64,000 bases of DNA from Sporosarcina sp. BP05. GTDB lineage: Bacteria > Bacillota > Bacilli > Bacillales_A > Planococcaceae. This document shows positions 27,391 to 38,250 of the stretch, piece by piece (the stretch's first letter is position 1; the number at the start of each line of letters is the position of its first letter). The notes beneath the pieces are model-generated. The model did no database searches and was not told the DNA's origin. It worked only from the letters and a program-made list of their open reading frames with translations. Both the position numbers and the translations under genes were made by a program. The DNA lies in assembly GCF_014282005.1 (NCBI RefSeq), contig NZ_JACFTD010000004.1, positions 124,001 to 188,000 of the forward strand, given 5' to 3'.

Positions 27391-28266
27391 CTATAATTTT
27401 TTATTAAAGACTGTTGGTAAAATTATACCCATAATAATGATTACTATACCCACTATTTGTAATGGTGTAACAATCTCGCTTAATAATAATACTGATACCA
27501 TTACCGCAATTGGCAATTCAAATGCACTCAATATTGACGACATACCCAATCCAACTTTAGGAACTGCAATAGTAAATAAATAAACCGGGATGATCATACC
27601 GAATAATCCCAATGCCAAACCATATACCCAGAGTCCCTCACTAAACAGAGTTCCATTCCAAATGATCTCTGGGGACTGAAAAACAGCTGTCGTTATAAAT
27701 GCAAAAAAGGAAACCAATAGTAACCTGTTAGAGGTGTTCATACTCTTAATCGGCTTGCTATTAACAAATAAAAATAAAGAAAAACAAAGTGCTGCAGTTA
27801 ATCCCCATAACCAACCTTGTATAGGTATCTGTGTTAAATCTACATCAATCAGACCTGCGGCGGGTATTGTCCCTGCAAACAAGACGAATAACGAAATAAA
27901 TTCGATTCGACTTGGTAGTTGCCGTTTAGCTATACAAGAAATCAACATACCTATCCATGTAAATTGAAACAGAAGTACTACCGCTAAAGAAGCGGGTAAA
28001 TAGATTAAAGAACGCCCATAAAAAATATTCGTCAATCCTGTTAATCCTCCCGCCAAAATAAGAATTCTAACCCCATTAAAGCTTATTTTGGCTCTATTTG
28101 TTAGAAGGAAAATACATATTGCTATACAAAATCCTATAAAAAATTGGCTTGTAATTGCTTCTGAGACCGAAAAACCACTTTGTATTGCGAGCTTAATAAT
28201 AGTTGATACTAAACCATAACTACTAGCTGCTAAAACTACCAACAAAGGGTATAACCACATTTTCAT
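27391..28266 (-). CDS. EamA/DMT-family transporter
   Basis: 291-residue membrane protein of ten helices in two repeated EamA halves, the drug/metabolite transporter group; most characterised bacterial members export amino acids or metabolites. Family patterns are LPASLAVVLLFQFTWIGML-like (LPASLAVVLLF), GLALGLFGMIIPVYLF and a final LLLSEIVTPLQIVGIVIII. ATG at 28266 with GGAGGG upstream. It lies between psuK and the winged-helix/PfkB regulator, so it may export a product of nucleoside breakdown such as ribose or uracil; that is inference from position only. Confidence 0.85.
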   Translation of the reverse strand: MKMWLYPLLVVLAASSYGLVSTIIKLAIQSGFSVSEAITSQFFIGFCIAICIFLLTNRAKISFNGVRILILAGGLTGLTNIFYGRSLIYLPASLAVVLLFQFTWIGMLISCIAKRQLPSRIEFISLFVLFAGTIPAAGLIDVDLTQIPIQGWLWGLTAALCFSLFLFVNSKPIKSMNTSNRLLLVSFFAFITTAVFQSPEIIWNGTLFSEGLWVYGLALGLFGMIIPVYLFTIAVPKVGLGMSSILSAFELPIAVMVSVLLLSEIVTPLQIVGIVIIIMGIILPTVFNKKL

Positions 28267-28493
28267 TGTTTTATTCCCTCCTGTATTTTTGTATATTTAT
28301 GGATGAAGTGCATTTACCAAACGATAATAATGGTGTATGATTGTTGTATTAGGTTTCCTTTATATTGGATTTGGACAAGACTACCAATTCCTAAATAAAG
28401 GATTTTTTTATACACGAAACCTTAATTTCCGGGTTATTAACGGAATTCTTAACATCCATAAATTCTTTTTTAGTTATTTCAAATAAGTATCAC

Positions 28494-28524
28494 AAACAAT
28501 AGTTTTCATTGTAAACTATTGTTT
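28494..28524. promoter_or_regulatory. 12-bp palindromic operator of the winged-helix/PfkB gene
   Basis: Perfect inverted repeat AAACAATAGTTT / AAACTATTGTTT around TCATTGT, ending 22 bases before the start codon. The right half GTAAACTATTGTTT recurs in the psuK leader. A repressor site is the simplest reading. Confidence 0.7.
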
Positions 28525-28546
28525 AACCAAAAGCGAGGTTGTTCCA

Positions 28547-29641
28547 ATGAATAAAGAACATCAAATTTTACATCATATTAGAATAAACCCTTTCATTTCG
28601 CAGCAAGAACTATCAAATAAGGTTGGTTTATCACGTTCGGCAGTAGCTAACTATATTGCTACCCTGACAAAACGCGGCGAAATCAAAGGGCGCGCCTATA
28701 TTCTTCAAGAAGAATCTTCAATCGTGTGTATCGGGGGAGCAAATACAGATCGAAAAGCACGATCGAATCAAGAAGTGCATTTGTATTCATCCAATCCTGT
28801 AGTAACAACTGAAGTTTGTGGTGGTGTTGCACGAAACTTTGCCGAAAATTTAAGTCGGCTTGGGTATAACACTTCTCTTATGACTTGTGTGGGAGACGAC
28901 AAGGAAGGTAACTGGATACTGAGGGAAACGAAAAACCAAGGAGTAGATGTCAGTCAAGTATGGGTTTTACAGACAGAACGGACAGGAACTTATACCACTT
29001 TATTGGATGTTAATGGTGAAATGATTGTCTCCATGGCCGATATGAACATCTACGAGAAAATAACTATTCCTATGATTGAAGAGAAATGGTCTTATATAGT
29101 TGCCTCACAAGCCGTTTTTTTGGACACAAATATCTCTAAGGATTGCATAAATTATTTAATTAATCGTTGCAAAGATGAAAGTATTCCATTATACATTGAT
29201 CCAATTTCTTCGGCCAAGGCGCAAAAACTTCCCTTTCATCTTGAAGGAGTAGAATTATTGCTACTTAATCAAGAAGAAGCAGAAATGCTAGCTGATACGA
29301 AAATCTCTTCTTTTGAGGATTGCCAAACTGTCTGTGAAAAAATTAGAACACGCGGCGTTCAAAAAGTTATTATTAGGCTTCATGATCAAGGGGTTTATTA
29401 TTCTTCCCCACAAGAATCTGGACATATATCACCATTCAAGACTGAAGTTGTTGATGTCACGGGGGCTAGTGATGCGTTTTCTTCATGCGCAATATATGGG
29501 CTCATGAACGAAGAATCACTGTTGCGAGCTTGTCAATTAGGACTTGCTGGCTCTGCACTTACCCAACAAACTGAGGATTCTGTTTCATCACTTTTAAAAC
29601 CCGAAAAAATTCATGAGATAGTGGATGAATCTTTGCGATAA
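28547..29641 (+). CDS. Winged-helix DNA-binding domain fused to PfkB kinase-like domain; candidate psu regulator
   Basis: 364 residues. Residues 1-55 form a winged helix-turn-helix (SQQELSNKVGLSRSAVANYI, then TKRGEIKGRAYIL). Residues 58-360 are a PfkB domain clearly related to the neighbouring PsuK: CIGGANTDRK, GGVARNFAENLSRLG, MADMNIYEKI. The second PfkB signature reads DVTGASDAF (residues 303-311), so one glycine of the usual GAGD anion hole is a serine, while the Asp is kept. I propose it senses pseudouridine or its phosphate and represses the psu genes and itself through the shared motif. HTH-PfkB proteins that are active kinases also exist. GAGG site upstream of the ATG. Confidence 0.8.
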   Translation: MNKEHQILHHIRINPFISQQELSNKVGLSRSAVANYIATLTKRGEIKGRAYILQEESSIVCIGGANTDRKARSNQEVHLYSSNPVVTTEVCGGVARNFAENLSRLGYNTSLMTCVGDDKEGNWILRETKNQGVDVSQVWVLQTERTGTYTTLLDVNGEMIVSMADMNIYEKITIPMIEEKWSYIVASQAVFLDTNISKDCINYLINRCKDESIPLYIDPISSAKAQKLPFHLEGVELLLLNQEEAEMLADTKISSFEDCQTVCEKIRTRGVQKVIIRLHDQGVYYSSPQESGHISPFKTEVVDVTGASDAFSSCAIYGLMNEESLLRACQLGLAGSALTQQTEDSVSSLLKPEKIHEIVDESLR

Positions 29642-29657
29642 TCCACTATTCTGCTTT
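29628..29657 (+). terminator. Hairpin over the stop codon of the winged-helix/PfkB gene
   Basis: Perfect 9-bp stem ATAGTGGAT/ATCCACTAT that spans the TAA, followed by CTGCTTTT. Probable terminator. Confidence 0.65.
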
Positions 29658-29720
29658 TACCAAGAGTCGCACTTTTAATACATGGTTCAACATTATTACG
29701 ATAATCATTCCAAGGCCAAC

Positions 29721-29757
29721 AAAAAAAGATCAGACATTTGCGTAGTTGTCTGATCTT
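29721..29757 (-). terminator. Terminator of the methylmalonyl-CoA mutase operon
   Basis: Perfect 11-bp stem AAGATCAGACA/TGTCTGATCTT with a ten-base loop and seven T on the minus strand, some 70 bases past the meaB stop. Confidence 0.9.
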
Positions 29758-29824
29758 CATTTTAGTTGGCATTGTATTTTCATTTAACAATAGATATTGA
29801 GCGACTTCCCCGTGCCTCAGTGTT

Positions 29825-30904
29825 TTATCCAAACAGGCAATCCACTGCACTCGTCACCGTTAGACTTCCTTCGACTAACGCTTTCTCAAGTTCCGCAACT
29901 ACTTCTTTCTTTCCAGGCTCAGCAAAAAAGGTGTCAATAAGCCGATCATTAATCATGGAACGGAACCAATCTTTCGTCTGTGACTGCCTGCGTTCGTCCC
30001 AAAATCCTCCACCATCCATTGTTTCTTGGAATGATACTATCATTTCCCAAACTTCTTCGAGCCCAGTATTTTTGATTGATGAAACAGGTAGTGCAGTCGA
30101 AGTCCAACCGGGTGATGCAGGCTGAAGGAAGTGAAGAAGCTGGCGATATTCTCGTACTGTCTTCTTCGCTAGCCTCAAATTATCACCATCAGCTTTGTGA
30201 ACAACAACACCATCTGCCAGCTCCATAATCCCTTTTTTCATCCCTTGCAATTCATCTCCGGCACCAGTTAGCACGAGCAACATGAAATAATCGACCATTC
30301 CGCGGACAACCGTTTCACTTTGCCCGACTCCTACCGTTTCAATCAAAATAACATCATAACCAGCTGCTTCACAAAGTAACATCGTTTCGCGCGATTTTTT
30401 GTGAACACCGCCAAGTGTACCTGCCGACGGTGAAGGGCGAATGAACGCGTTCGGATGCCTCGCAAGTTCTTCCATCCGCGTTTTATCGCCTAGGATACTG
30501 CCGCCCGTTACAGTAGAACTCGGATCTATAGCGAGCACCGCCACTTTTTGGCCTGCATTCGCTAGCATTAGGCCAAATGCTTCGATGAACGTGCTTTTCC
30601 CCGCACCTGGAACGCCAGTGATGCCAATCCGAATGCTATTGCCCGTTTTCGGCAACAGATTGAGCAAAAGCTGTTGACCGGCAACTTTATCATTAAGAAT
30701 GATGCTTTCAAGAAGTGTAATTCCCTTTGCAAGATGAAGTCGAGATCCACTCGCTATCTTTTCCGTCAACTCTTCAACCGGGATTTCGCGACCCTTTTTC
30801 ACAAATCGTTTCCGCGCCGTTGCTGCCAGACCATCATGTGAGGACGTAATCCCACCCATCACATTCAACGCACTGTCATCAGTTAAACGGTTGTTGTCTT
30901 TCAA
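29825..30904 (-). CDS. meaB: Methylmalonyl-CoA mutase-associated GTPase (MeaB/ArgK family)
   Basis: G3E GTPase that gates adenosylcobalamin loading and protects the mutase. 359 residues: Walker [11 protein letters not shown] near residue 97, [22 protein letters not shown] (first half typical), [12 protein letters not shown] as Walker B, and HKADG in place of the common NKADG for guanine recognition. TTG start at 30904 overlaps the mutB stop (TTGA). Last gene of mutA-mutB-meaB. Confidence 0.94.
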   Translation of the reverse strand: MKDNNRLTDDSALNVMGGITSSHDGLAATARKRFVKKGREIPVEELTEKIASGSRLHLAKGITLLESIILNDKVAGQQLLLNLLPKTGNSIRIGITGVPGAGKSTFIEAFGLMLANAGQKVAVLAIDPSSTVTGGSILGDKTRMEELARHPNAFIRPSPSAGTLGGVHKKSRETMLLCEAAGYDVILIETVGVGQSETVVRGMVDYFMLLVLTGAGDELQGMKKGIMELADGVVVHKADGDNLRLAKKTVREYRQLLHFLQPASPGWTSTALPVSSIKNTGLEEVWEMIVSFQETMDGGGFWDERRQSQTKDWFRSMINDRLIDTFFAEPGKKEVVAELEKALVEGSLTVTSAVDCLFG

Positions 30905-33060
30905 TCCGCCACTTCCTCGTAACCAAGCCTGCGATAGATTTCTTCAATAACTTTTTGCGCGGCGACTGGAATGACGGTTCCAGGACCGAAAATTGCCGCC
31001 GCCCCATTTTCACGCAGAAATGCGTAATCTTGTGCAGGTATAACCCCACCGACAACAATCAGAATATCTTCTCGACCAATTTTGGCAAGCTCTTCACGCA
31101 ACGTCGGTACAAGTGTCTTATGCCCTGCTGCAAGTGAACTTACTCCGATTACGTGTACATCATTTTCAGCGGCTTGCAGAGCCGTTTCTTCGGGCGTTTG
31201 GAATAATGGTCCGATGTCAACATCAAAACCAAGATCCGCAAATGAGGAAGCGATCACTTTCGCACCGCGATCATGGCCGTCTTGTCCCATTTTTGCGATA
31301 AGGATACGTGGACGACGGCCTTCATTCCCTAGGAAATCTTCCGCCATCATTTTCACTTCGTCAATTTCTTCTGTGTTCGAGAAATTCGAACTGTATACGC
31401 CACTCACAGAACGAATCACCGCCTTATGTCTACCTGACACACTTTCAATCGCATCTGAAATTTCACCGATTGTTGCACGTGCACGTGCTGCATTAACGGC
31501 ACACGCCAGTAGATTACCGTCGCCACTGCGTGCAATTTCGGTCAACTCAGCAAGGATAGTCGTCACTTCCGTTTCGTCTCGGTCTGATTTCATCTGATTG
31601 ATGCGATCGATTTGTTTCTGGCGTACCAGCGTATTGTCGATGTTCAAAATATCGATTGGATCTTCAGTATCTAGACGGTATTTATTCACTCCGATAATTG
31701 ATTCTGCACGTGAGTCAATTTGAGCCTGGCGTTTTGCTGCCGCTTCTTCAATTTTCATTTTCGGCAGCCCAGTTTCAATCGCTTTCGCCATGCCACCAAG
31801 TTCTTCAATTTCCGCAATTAATTCCCAAGCTTTATCCATCAACTCATCAGTCAATTTTTCAACGTAGTATGAACCACCCCATGGATCAATCACCTTTGTC
31901 ATCATCGTTTCTTCTTGCAAGAACAATTGCGTATTCCTCGCAATACGTGCGGAGAAATCTGTCGGTAATGCAATTGCTTCGTCAAGCGCATTTGTATGGA
32001 GTGATTGCGTATGCCCCATCGCTGCAGCGTTCGCTTCAATTAATGTTCGCGTTATATTGTTGAACGGATCTTGTTCCGTCAAACTCCAGCCTGACGTTTG
32101 CGAATGTGTACGAAGCGCAAGTGACTTGGGATTTTTCGGTTCAAACGTCTGCATCATTTGCGCCCACATTTTCCTTGCCGCGCGCATTTTTGCGACTTCC
32201 ATGAAGTAATTCATGCCAACCGCCCAGAAAAACGATAGTCTAGGTGCGAATGAATCGATATCAATGCCCGCTTTCAAACCTGTCCGTACATATTCAAGAC
32301 CATCTGCAAGCGTATAAGCAAGTTCGATATCCGCCGTTGCGCCCGCTTCTTGCATATGATAGCCCGAAATAGAAATTGAGTTAAATTTCGGCATTTTAGT
32401 AGACGTATAATCAAAAATATCCGCAATGATTTTCATTGACATTTCAGGAGGGAAAATATACGTATTTCTTACCATATACTCTTTCAAAATATCATTTTGA
32501 ATTGTACCTGCAAGCTTTTCAGGTGACACACCTTGTTCCTCAGCTGCAACGATGTAAAACGCCATAATCGGAAGAACTGCACCATTCATCGTCATAGACA
32601 CAGACATCTGATCGAGTGGAATACCGTCAAATAGGATTTTCATATCTTCAACTGAATCAATTGCTACGCCTGCTTTTCCGACATCACCAGTCACACGTGG
32701 ATGATCGGAGTCATATCCGCGGTGAGTTGCAAGATCGAATGCGACCGATAATCCTTTTTGCCCCATTGCCAAATTTCGGCGATAAAATGCATTACTTTCT
32801 TCTGCGGTTGAAAATCCGGCGTATTGTCGAACGGTCCACGGTCGTGAAACGAACATCGTCGGATAGGGACCCCTTGTATTTGGCGCGATACCAGGTAAAT
32901 CAGTCAAATGATCAAGTTTCTTCGTGTCTTTATCTGTATAAATCGTTTTAACGTCGATACCTTCATTTGTTCTAAAAAGTTTTCCTGACTGGTTTGCTGT
33001 TTCTATCGTATTTCGAGCAATCTGCTGCACGTCTACTTTGTTGAAATCAGGCTTGTTCAT
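30901..33060 (-). CDS. mutB: Methylmalonyl-CoA mutase, large (catalytic) subunit
   Basis: Adenosylcobalamin enzyme interconverting methylmalonyl-CoA and succinyl-CoA. 719 residues: TIM-barrel with [15 protein letters not shown] and [11 protein letters not shown], and a C-terminal B12 domain with the cobalt-ligand motif [10 protein letters not shown] and the GG loop IVVGGVIP. Overlaps mutA by 14 bases. Feeds carbon from Ile, Val and odd-chain acids to succinyl-CoA. Confidence 0.97.
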   Translation of the reverse strand: MNKPDFNKVDVQQIARNTIETANQSGKLFRTNEGIDVKTIYTDKDTKKLDHLTDLPGIAPNTRGPYPTMFVSRPWTVRQYAGFSTAEESNAFYRRNLAMGQKGLSVAFDLATHRGYDSDHPRVTGDVGKAGVAIDSVEDMKILFDGIPLDQMSVSMTMNGAVLPIMAFYIVAAEEQGVSPEKLAGTIQNDILKEYMVRNTYIFPPEMSMKIIADIFDYTSTKMPKFNSISISGYHMQEAGATADIELAYTLADGLEYVRTGLKAGIDIDSFAPRLSFFWAVGMNYFMEVAKMRAARKMWAQMMQTFEPKNPKSLALRTHSQTSGWSLTEQDPFNNITRTLIEANAAAMGHTQSLHTNALDEAIALPTDFSARIARNTQLFLQEETMMTKVIDPWGGSYYVEKLTDELMDKAWELIAEIEELGGMAKAIETGLPKMKIEEAAAKRQAQIDSRAESIIGVNKYRLDTEDPIDILNIDNTLVRQKQIDRINQMKSDRDETEVTTILAELTEIARSGDGNLLACAVNAARARATIGEISDAIESVSGRHKAVIRSVSGVYSSNFSNTEEIDEVKMMAEDFLGNEGRRPRILIAKMGQDGHDRGAKVIASSFADLGFDVDIGPLFQTPEETALQAAENDVHVIGVSSLAAGHKTLVPTLREELAKIGREDILIVVGGVIPAQDYAFLRENGAAAIFGPGTVIPVAAQKVIEEIYRRLGYEEVAD

Positions 33061-34729
33061 TAGTCTGGCCTCCTTTCAATTTAACGTTTATTGCTATCAG
33101 TTTTCCAACTTTATCTTGACCCGCGAAAATGAAGCCATTTAAACCAGCATTAAGCCACGTTTCCGAAAGAGCAGAGTCATACTTTCCTGCTGCATCTAAG
33201 ATAAGTTCTTTAGGACGTCCTGCCAACAATTGTTCCATTACAGTTTCAGTAAGTGAAGTTGTTGCACAAACAATTGCATAATCAGGCTTTTCATCCGTAA
33301 GCCATGAAACAGCTTGTTGTGCATTATCGAATGTAGGACTCCATTGAGCACGCATACCGCCTGTCGCTAGAAAGCCTCTGACGAAATCTGCACGTGGTTT
33401 GAAATCTTTTAACTCACCGAACGTCAATAATGCAATTCGTGTCGTGCTATCTTTATGCATTGCAGCTAATTTTTCGAAAGGTTCTGCAAGACGTCCTTCA
33501 ATCTGGAAGCCTTCCCAATCAGTAAAGTTCGTATCTGTCAATTCAGCGTAAACATTTGTACCAATCAACGACTGTTTCCCTTTCGAAACGTCACCCCTGC
33601 GTTGTTCAAGCAATTTCCCTAACTGGCCACTGGTAATGAATGCATCATAGCCGCCTATAGACTGGATTTCCAAAAAGAGTGTCCATGCTTTATCAACAAG
33701 TTCAGACGTCAACGTTTCCATGTAATAAGAACCGCCTGCAGGGTCGATAACTTTATCAGCATGGGTTTCTTCTTTAATAACGAGTTGAATATTACGTGCC
33801 ATACGTACAGAACTGCTTGTCGGTCCAGTAATAATATTGTGTGGGTGGACTGTAATGACGTCAGCGCCGCCAAGAACCGCGGCAAATGTCTCATTTCCAG
33901 CCCGCAATACGTTAACATATGGATCTAGTTTCGAGTAAGAACGCAACGATGTCGTTGCAATGATCGGAATATAAGGTGCTTCAGCTATCCCATATGCAGA
34001 ACTGAATGCTTGCCACAGAATACGAAACGCGCGGAATTTTGAAATTTCCATAAAGAAATGCGTATCAACCGCAAATCGAACAAAAAAGTCATCGGAAAAA
34101 TCGCTAAAGTTGGCCGCTATTGACGCTTGATTGGCTGCATTTGCGAGGACTAATGCAAGTTCAGTCACTGCATCCGCCCCTTTGTGATGTGCTTCCCACA
34201 TATCTGCGCTGGCTGTCCGGACGTTTGTGTATCCAGTTGGAATGATCCAGCCGGATACACAAATCGCACCGTTTACGGAGGAACGGTCCGCTTCTGGAAC
34301 AAGGGAAAACGCTTGCAGAAATGAGTTATCATGCTTCATATTTGTAATGAAAATCGGATATTGCTTCATAAGTTGGGCGATTTCAGCGAGAGAAGGCTCA
34401 TCCCAGTGAAGTTGTTTTGTACCATCGCAAACAATCGCTTCATTGCCACGTTCAATCGAATTCTTTAATTCAGCGACGAACTGTTGTCCATCGGTAGCAT
34501 ATTGTTGCTGTCCAACAATCCAGCCTGTCTCTTTTTTTGCCGTACGAATTTGCTGTGCACGTTTCGCAAGGCTTTCCTGCGTATATAATGGCTGAAGGTC
34601 AATCCCTTCAATCGTTTTCGTAACAAGCGAATCGAAAGGCTTGCCTTTCAATGACTGGACAGCGGCTGCTTTCCATTGTTCGAAACCAGCTTTTTCGAAT
34701 GTTGTTGTTTGCATGTTATGTATAGTCAT
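33047..34729 (-). CDS. mutA: Methylmalonyl-CoA mutase, small subunit
   Basis: Partner subunit without its own B12-binding histidine motif. 560 residues with the mutase-barrel segments ([33 protein letters not shown]) and a degenerate C-terminal domain. The ATG at 34729 follows GAGGAGGG at a longish distance of 11 bases; an earlier frame extension to 34759 would overlap that site. First gene of the mut operon, facing the 12-bp terminator of nothing on its right but separated from bkdB by it. Confidence 0.93.
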   Translation of the reverse strand: MTIHNMQTTTFEKAGFEQWKAAAVQSLKGKPFDSLVTKTIEGIDLQPLYTQESLAKRAQQIRTAKKETGWIVGQQQYATDGQQFVAELKNSIERGNEAIVCDGTKQLHWDEPSLAEIAQLMKQYPIFITNMKHDNSFLQAFSLVPEADRSSVNGAICVSGWIIPTGYTNVRTASADMWEAHHKGADAVTELALVLANAANQASIAANFSDFSDDFFVRFAVDTHFFMEISKFRAFRILWQAFSSAYGIAEAPYIPIIATTSLRSYSKLDPYVNVLRAGNETFAAVLGGADVITVHPHNIITGPTSSSVRMARNIQLVIKEETHADKVIDPAGGSYYMETLTSELVDKAWTLFLEIQSIGGYDAFITSGQLGKLLEQRRGDVSKGKQSLIGTNVYAELTDTNFTDWEGFQIEGRLAEPFEKLAAMHKDSTTRIALLTFGELKDFKPRADFVRGFLATGGMRAQWSPTFDNAQQAVSWLTDEKPDYAIVCATTSLTETVMEQLLAGRPKELILDAAGKYDSALSETWLNAGLNGFIFAGQDKVGKLIAINVKLKGGQTNEQA

Positions 34730-34805
34730 ATTTTGCGCTTCCCTCCTCAAAATAATCAATCTATTACTAGTTTACCCGACTTGCGCATTTGTTGAAAGGT
34801 AAAAT

Positions 34806-34840
34806 AAACCCCAGTGCTATATTTTAAGGCACTGGGGTTT
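34806..34840. terminator. Terminator between bkdB and mutA
   Basis: Perfect 12-bp stem AAACCCCAGTGC/GCACTGGGGTTT with an 11-base loop just past the bkdB stop, ending the bkd operon on minus. Confidence 0.9.
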
Positions 34841-34850
34841 ACAATTTTGA

Positions 34851-36167
34851 TTAGTAGATAGATGTATTTTCTGCAGTTACATTTTCAAGAATCGCTTTTA
34901 CGCGTGCAAGGAATTGACCGCAGACGAGACCGTCAAGAACACGGTGATCAAGTGATAGACATAAGTTCACCATATCACGCACACCAATCATGCCGCCCGC
35001 CATCACAACAGGACGTTTAACGATTGATTCAACTTGTAGTATTGCCGCTTGCGGGTGATTAATGATGCCCATTGACTGTACAGATCCGAAAGAACCGGTA
35101 TTATTCACAGTGAATGTACCGCCTTGCATTTCGGATGATTTCAGTTTACCTGAACGTACTTTACCCGCAAGTTCCTGAATATCACGGCCAATGCCTTTGA
35201 TTGTTTTTTCATCAGCATTGTTGATGACTGGAACGTAAAGGGAATCTTCCGTCGCCACTGCGATGGAAATATTGATGTCTTTTTTCTGAATGATTTTGTC
35301 GCCGGCCCACATCGAGTTCATCATCGGGAATTCTTTCAATGCCTGAGATACTGCCTTCACGAAGAATGCAAAGTAAGTCAGGTTGAAGCCTTCCTTCTTT
35401 TTGAAATCATTTTTCAGGGAATCGCGGTATTGAACAAGACTCGTAACATCGACTTCAATCATCATCCATGCGTGTGGTGCTTCGTGTTTCGAACGCAGCA
35501 TATTGCTGGCAATTGCACGTCGCACGCCTGTAACAGGGATTTCGATATCGCCTACTGCAACCGGTACATTGACTTGCTCCACTGCTTTAGGTGCAGGTGC
35601 TGCCTGTGTAACCGGCGCCGAAGCTGCTGTTTCCACAACTGGCGCTACAGAAGCTACTGCTGCTGTCGGAATGTTGCCACTCTCGATGATAGCGAGCAAA
35701 TCTTTACGCGTGATGCGCCCTTCTTTTCCTGAACCTTCCACAAGTGACAAATCAATGCCATTATCCTGTGATAGACGAAGTACTGCAGGAGAATAACGTC
35801 CTGCTGCTGCTCCTTTTTCGCTATTCAAAGATGAAGTCGGTTTCCCAGAACCAGCTGCAGGTATTTCGTTTGCAGGTTCTGCTTTAGCTGGTACCGCTTC
35901 TACTGCCACTTCCGCAGTTCCACCACCTTCAGTTTCAATCGTACAAACAAGTGCTCCAACTGCAAGCGTCTCTCCCTCTTGTGCGATCAATTCCTTGATG
36001 ACACCTGCAAATGAAGAAGGTACTTCAGCTGTTACTTTGTCAGTAGTTACTTCTGCAAGTGAATCATATTTGTTAACTGTATCGCCCGGTTTGACAAGCC
36101 ATTTCTCGATTGTGCCTTCTGTCACACTTTCACCGAGTTGTGGCATTAAAATATTTTCAATAGCCAA
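34851..36167 (-). CDS. bkdB: Branched-chain 2-oxo acid dehydrogenase E2 (lipoamide acyltransferase)
   Basis: Core of the complex that makes branched acyl-CoA from the keto acids of Leu, Ile and Val. 438 residues: one lipoyl domain (lysine in EVTTDKVTAE), an Ala/Pro linker, E3-binding domain (YSPAVLRLSQDNGIDL), and catalytic domain ending in SLDHRVLDGLVCGQFL with the active-site His. TTG start at 36167 with GGGGGTC upstream. Last gene of the operon. Confidence 0.95.
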   Translation of the reverse strand: MAIENILMPQLGESVTEGTIEKWLVKPGDTVNKYDSLAEVTTDKVTAEVPSSFAGVIKELIAQEGETLAVGALVCTIETEGGGTAEVAVEAVPAKAEPANEIPAAGSGKPTSSLNSEKGAAAGRYSPAVLRLSQDNGIDLSLVEGSGKEGRITRKDLLAIIESGNIPTAAVASVAPVVETAASAPVTQAAPAPKAVEQVNVPVAVGDIEIPVTGVRRAIASNMLRSKHEAPHAWMMIEVDVTSLVQYRDSLKNDFKKKEGFNLTYFAFFVKAVSQALKEFPMMNSMWAGDKIIQKKDINISIAVATEDSLYVPVINNADEKTIKGIGRDIQELAGKVRSGKLKSSEMQGGTFTVNNTGSFGSVQSMGIINHPQAAILQVESIVKRPVVMAGGMIGVRDMVNLCLSLDHRVLDGLVCGQFLARVKAILENVTAENTSIY

Positions 36168-36199
36168 TTGATTGACCCCCGTCCCGATTAAAATTCTGC

Positions 36200-37183
36200 T
36201 TAAAATTCAGCAAGCTCACGCGCTGCCTTCTCTACTTTGTCTGGATTGACCATGAAGAATTTCTCCATTGTCGGTGCATATGGCATTGCCGGAATATCTG
36301 GTCCAGCAAGACGTTTAATCGGCGCATCAAGTTCAAACAGGCAGTTTTCAGCAATAATTGCTGCAACTTCACCCATAATGCTTCCTTCTTTGTTATCTTC
36401 AGTAACTAACAGGACTTTCCCTGTTTTTGAAGCTGCTTCGATGATACCTTCTTGGTCAAGTGGATAAACTGTACGAAGATCAAGGATATGCGTAGATATT
36501 CCATCTTCTGCAAGACGTTCAGCTGCTTGCAACGCAAAGTGGACACATAGTCCGTAGGTGATGATTGTAATATCATCACCTTCGCGTTTGACATCTGCTT
36601 TTCCAATCGGTAATACGTAGTCGTCTAAAGGCACTTCGCCTTTAATCAAACGATAAGCACGTTTATGTTCAAAGAACAATACTGGATCTTCATCGCGAAT
36701 TGCCGCTTTGAGAAGTCCTTTTGCATCATATGGCGTTGACGGGATAACGATTTTTAATCCAGGTGTGCTTGCGAACATTGCCTCTACAGATTGTGAGTGA
36801 TAAAGCGCTCCGTGGATACCGCCTCCGAATGGTGCGCGAATAACAATCGGACACGACCAGTCGTTATTTGAACGGTAACGGATTTTTGCTGCTTCCGAAA
36901 CAATTTGGTTTACAGCCGGCATTATGAAATCAGCAAACTGCATTTCAGCAATCGGGCGTAAGCCGTACATTGCTGCACCGATTCCAACACCTGCAATTGC
37001 AGATTCCGCAAGTGGTGTATCGAGTGCACGGTATTCTCCGAATTGATCGTAAAGACCTGCCGTCGCTTTAAAAACGCCGCCTTTACGTCCAACGTCTTCT
37101 CCGAGAACGAAAACGCGATCGTCCCGTTCCATCTCTTCTTTCATTGCAAGTGTGATTGCATCGATATAAGACATAACTGCCAT
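36200..37183 (-). CDS. bkdAB: Branched-chain 2-oxo acid dehydrogenase E1 beta
   Basis: Beta chain of the thiamine-dependent E1. 327 residues with FVLGEDVGRKGGVF, PIVIRAPFGGGIHGALYHSQS, and the catalytic HSQS; C-terminal transketolase domain. Start overlaps the bkdAA stop by one base (TAATG). Branched-chain rather than pyruvate type is judged from the bcd/ptb/buk neighbours. Confidence 0.95.
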   Translation of the reverse strand: MAVMSYIDAITLAMKEEMERDDRVFVLGEDVGRKGGVFKATAGLYDQFGEYRALDTPLAESAIAGVGIGAAMYGLRPIAEMQFADFIMPAVNQIVSEAAKIRYRSNNDWSCPIVIRAPFGGGIHGALYHSQSVEAMFASTPGLKIVIPSTPYDAKGLLKAAIRDEDPVLFFEHKRAYRLIKGEVPLDDYVLPIGKADVKREGDDITIITYGLCVHFALQAAERLAEDGISTHILDLRTVYPLDQEGIIEAASKTGKVLLVTEDNKEGSIMGEVAAIIAENCLFELDAPIKRLAGPDIPAMPYAPTMEKFFMVNPDKVEKAARELAEF

Positions 37184-38190
37184 TATTCGTTCCCCCCATC
37201 TTCAGCATACACATGGAGCATCGCAGATTCAGGTTCGGCGTACGCAGCGTTTTCCGCATAATCGGTCGCTTCGTTCACTTCTTTCATGATGCGTTCTTCC
37301 ATTTCTTTTTCGAGTTCTTCCGTTAGTACACCAACTTCTTTCAAATAAGCAGCAAACATAGGAATCGGATCCAGTTTCTTCTCATTTGCAAGCTCTTCAG
37401 CATCGCGGTATTGGCGTTGATCATCGTCTGAAGAGTGAGCCGTCAATCGGTAACAGATGGTCTCTACAAGACTTGGACCTTCCCCACGGCGTGCACGATC
37501 TGCTGCTTCTTTGACCACTTTGTAGACTTCAAGCGGATCCGTTCCATCAACTGTAACACCTGGCATTCCGTAACCGATTGCACGGTCCGAAACGTTAACA
37601 CAGGCAAGTTGCATTTCAACTGGAACTGAAATTGCATATTTATTATTTTCAACCATGATAACAGTCGGCAGTTTATGGACACCTGCAAAGTTCATACCTT
37701 CGTGGAAATCTCCTTGGTTGGATGAACCTTCACCAAGTGTAACGAAAGTGATGAAATCTTCCTTCTTCATCTTCGCTGCAAGAGCTACACCAACTGCGTG
37801 TGGTAATTGCGTCGTAACAGGAGATGAACCTGTCAAGATACGATTTTTCCGCTGACCGAAGTGACCAGGCATCTGACGACCACCCGAGTTCGGATCTTCT
37901 GCTTTTGCAAATGCGGACAGCATCAAATCTTGCGGAGTCATTCCGAAATGCAGAACAACTCCCATATCCCGGTAATAGGGTGCAATCCAGTCTTTATCAT
38001 TATCAAGAGCGAAAGCTGCTCCAACTTGTGCTGCTTCCTGCCCCTGACATGAAATAACGAATGGAATCTTTCCGGCACGGTTAAGGAGCCACATACGCTC
38101 ATCAATACGGCGGGCCATCAACATTGTTTCATAAATTTGTAGTGCATCTTCATGTGTTAAACCTAGTTCCTCATGACGCGTTTTTGCCAT
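37183..38190 (-). CDS. bkdAA: Branched-chain 2-oxo acid dehydrogenase E1 alpha
   Basis: Alpha chain carrying the TPP-binding motif GEGSSNQGDFHEGMNFA. 335 residues; other landmarks are GQEAAQVGAAFAL, PGHFGQRKNRI and RLTAHSSDDDQRQYR with the phosphorylation-loop-like serines of the family. ATG at 38190. Confidence 0.95.
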   Translation of the reverse strand: MAKTRHEELGLTHEDALQIYETMLMARRIDERMWLLNRAGKIPFVISCQGQEAAQVGAAFALDNDKDWIAPYYRDMGVVLHFGMTPQDLMLSAFAKAEDPNSGGRQMPGHFGQRKNRILTGSSPVTTQLPHAVGVALAAKMKKEDFITFVTLGEGSSNQGDFHEGMNFAGVHKLPTVIMVENNKYAISVPVEMQLACVNVSDRAIGYGMPGVTVDGTDPLEVYKVVKEAADRARRGEGPSLVETICYRLTAHSSDDDQRQYRDAEELANEKKLDPIPMFAAYLKEVGVLTEELEKEMEERIMKEVNEATDYAENAAYAEPESAMLHVYAEDGGNE

Positions 38191-38250
38191 TTCTAAAATC
38201 CCCCTTCTATGGTTCGCAGTCTTTTATCTTAGACTAATTGACACTATTTC

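Noticed and set aside
31082..31597. 171-codon plus-strand frame inside mutB
   Set aside because: Antisense shadow of a well-conserved gene; no ribosome site and no recognisable domain.
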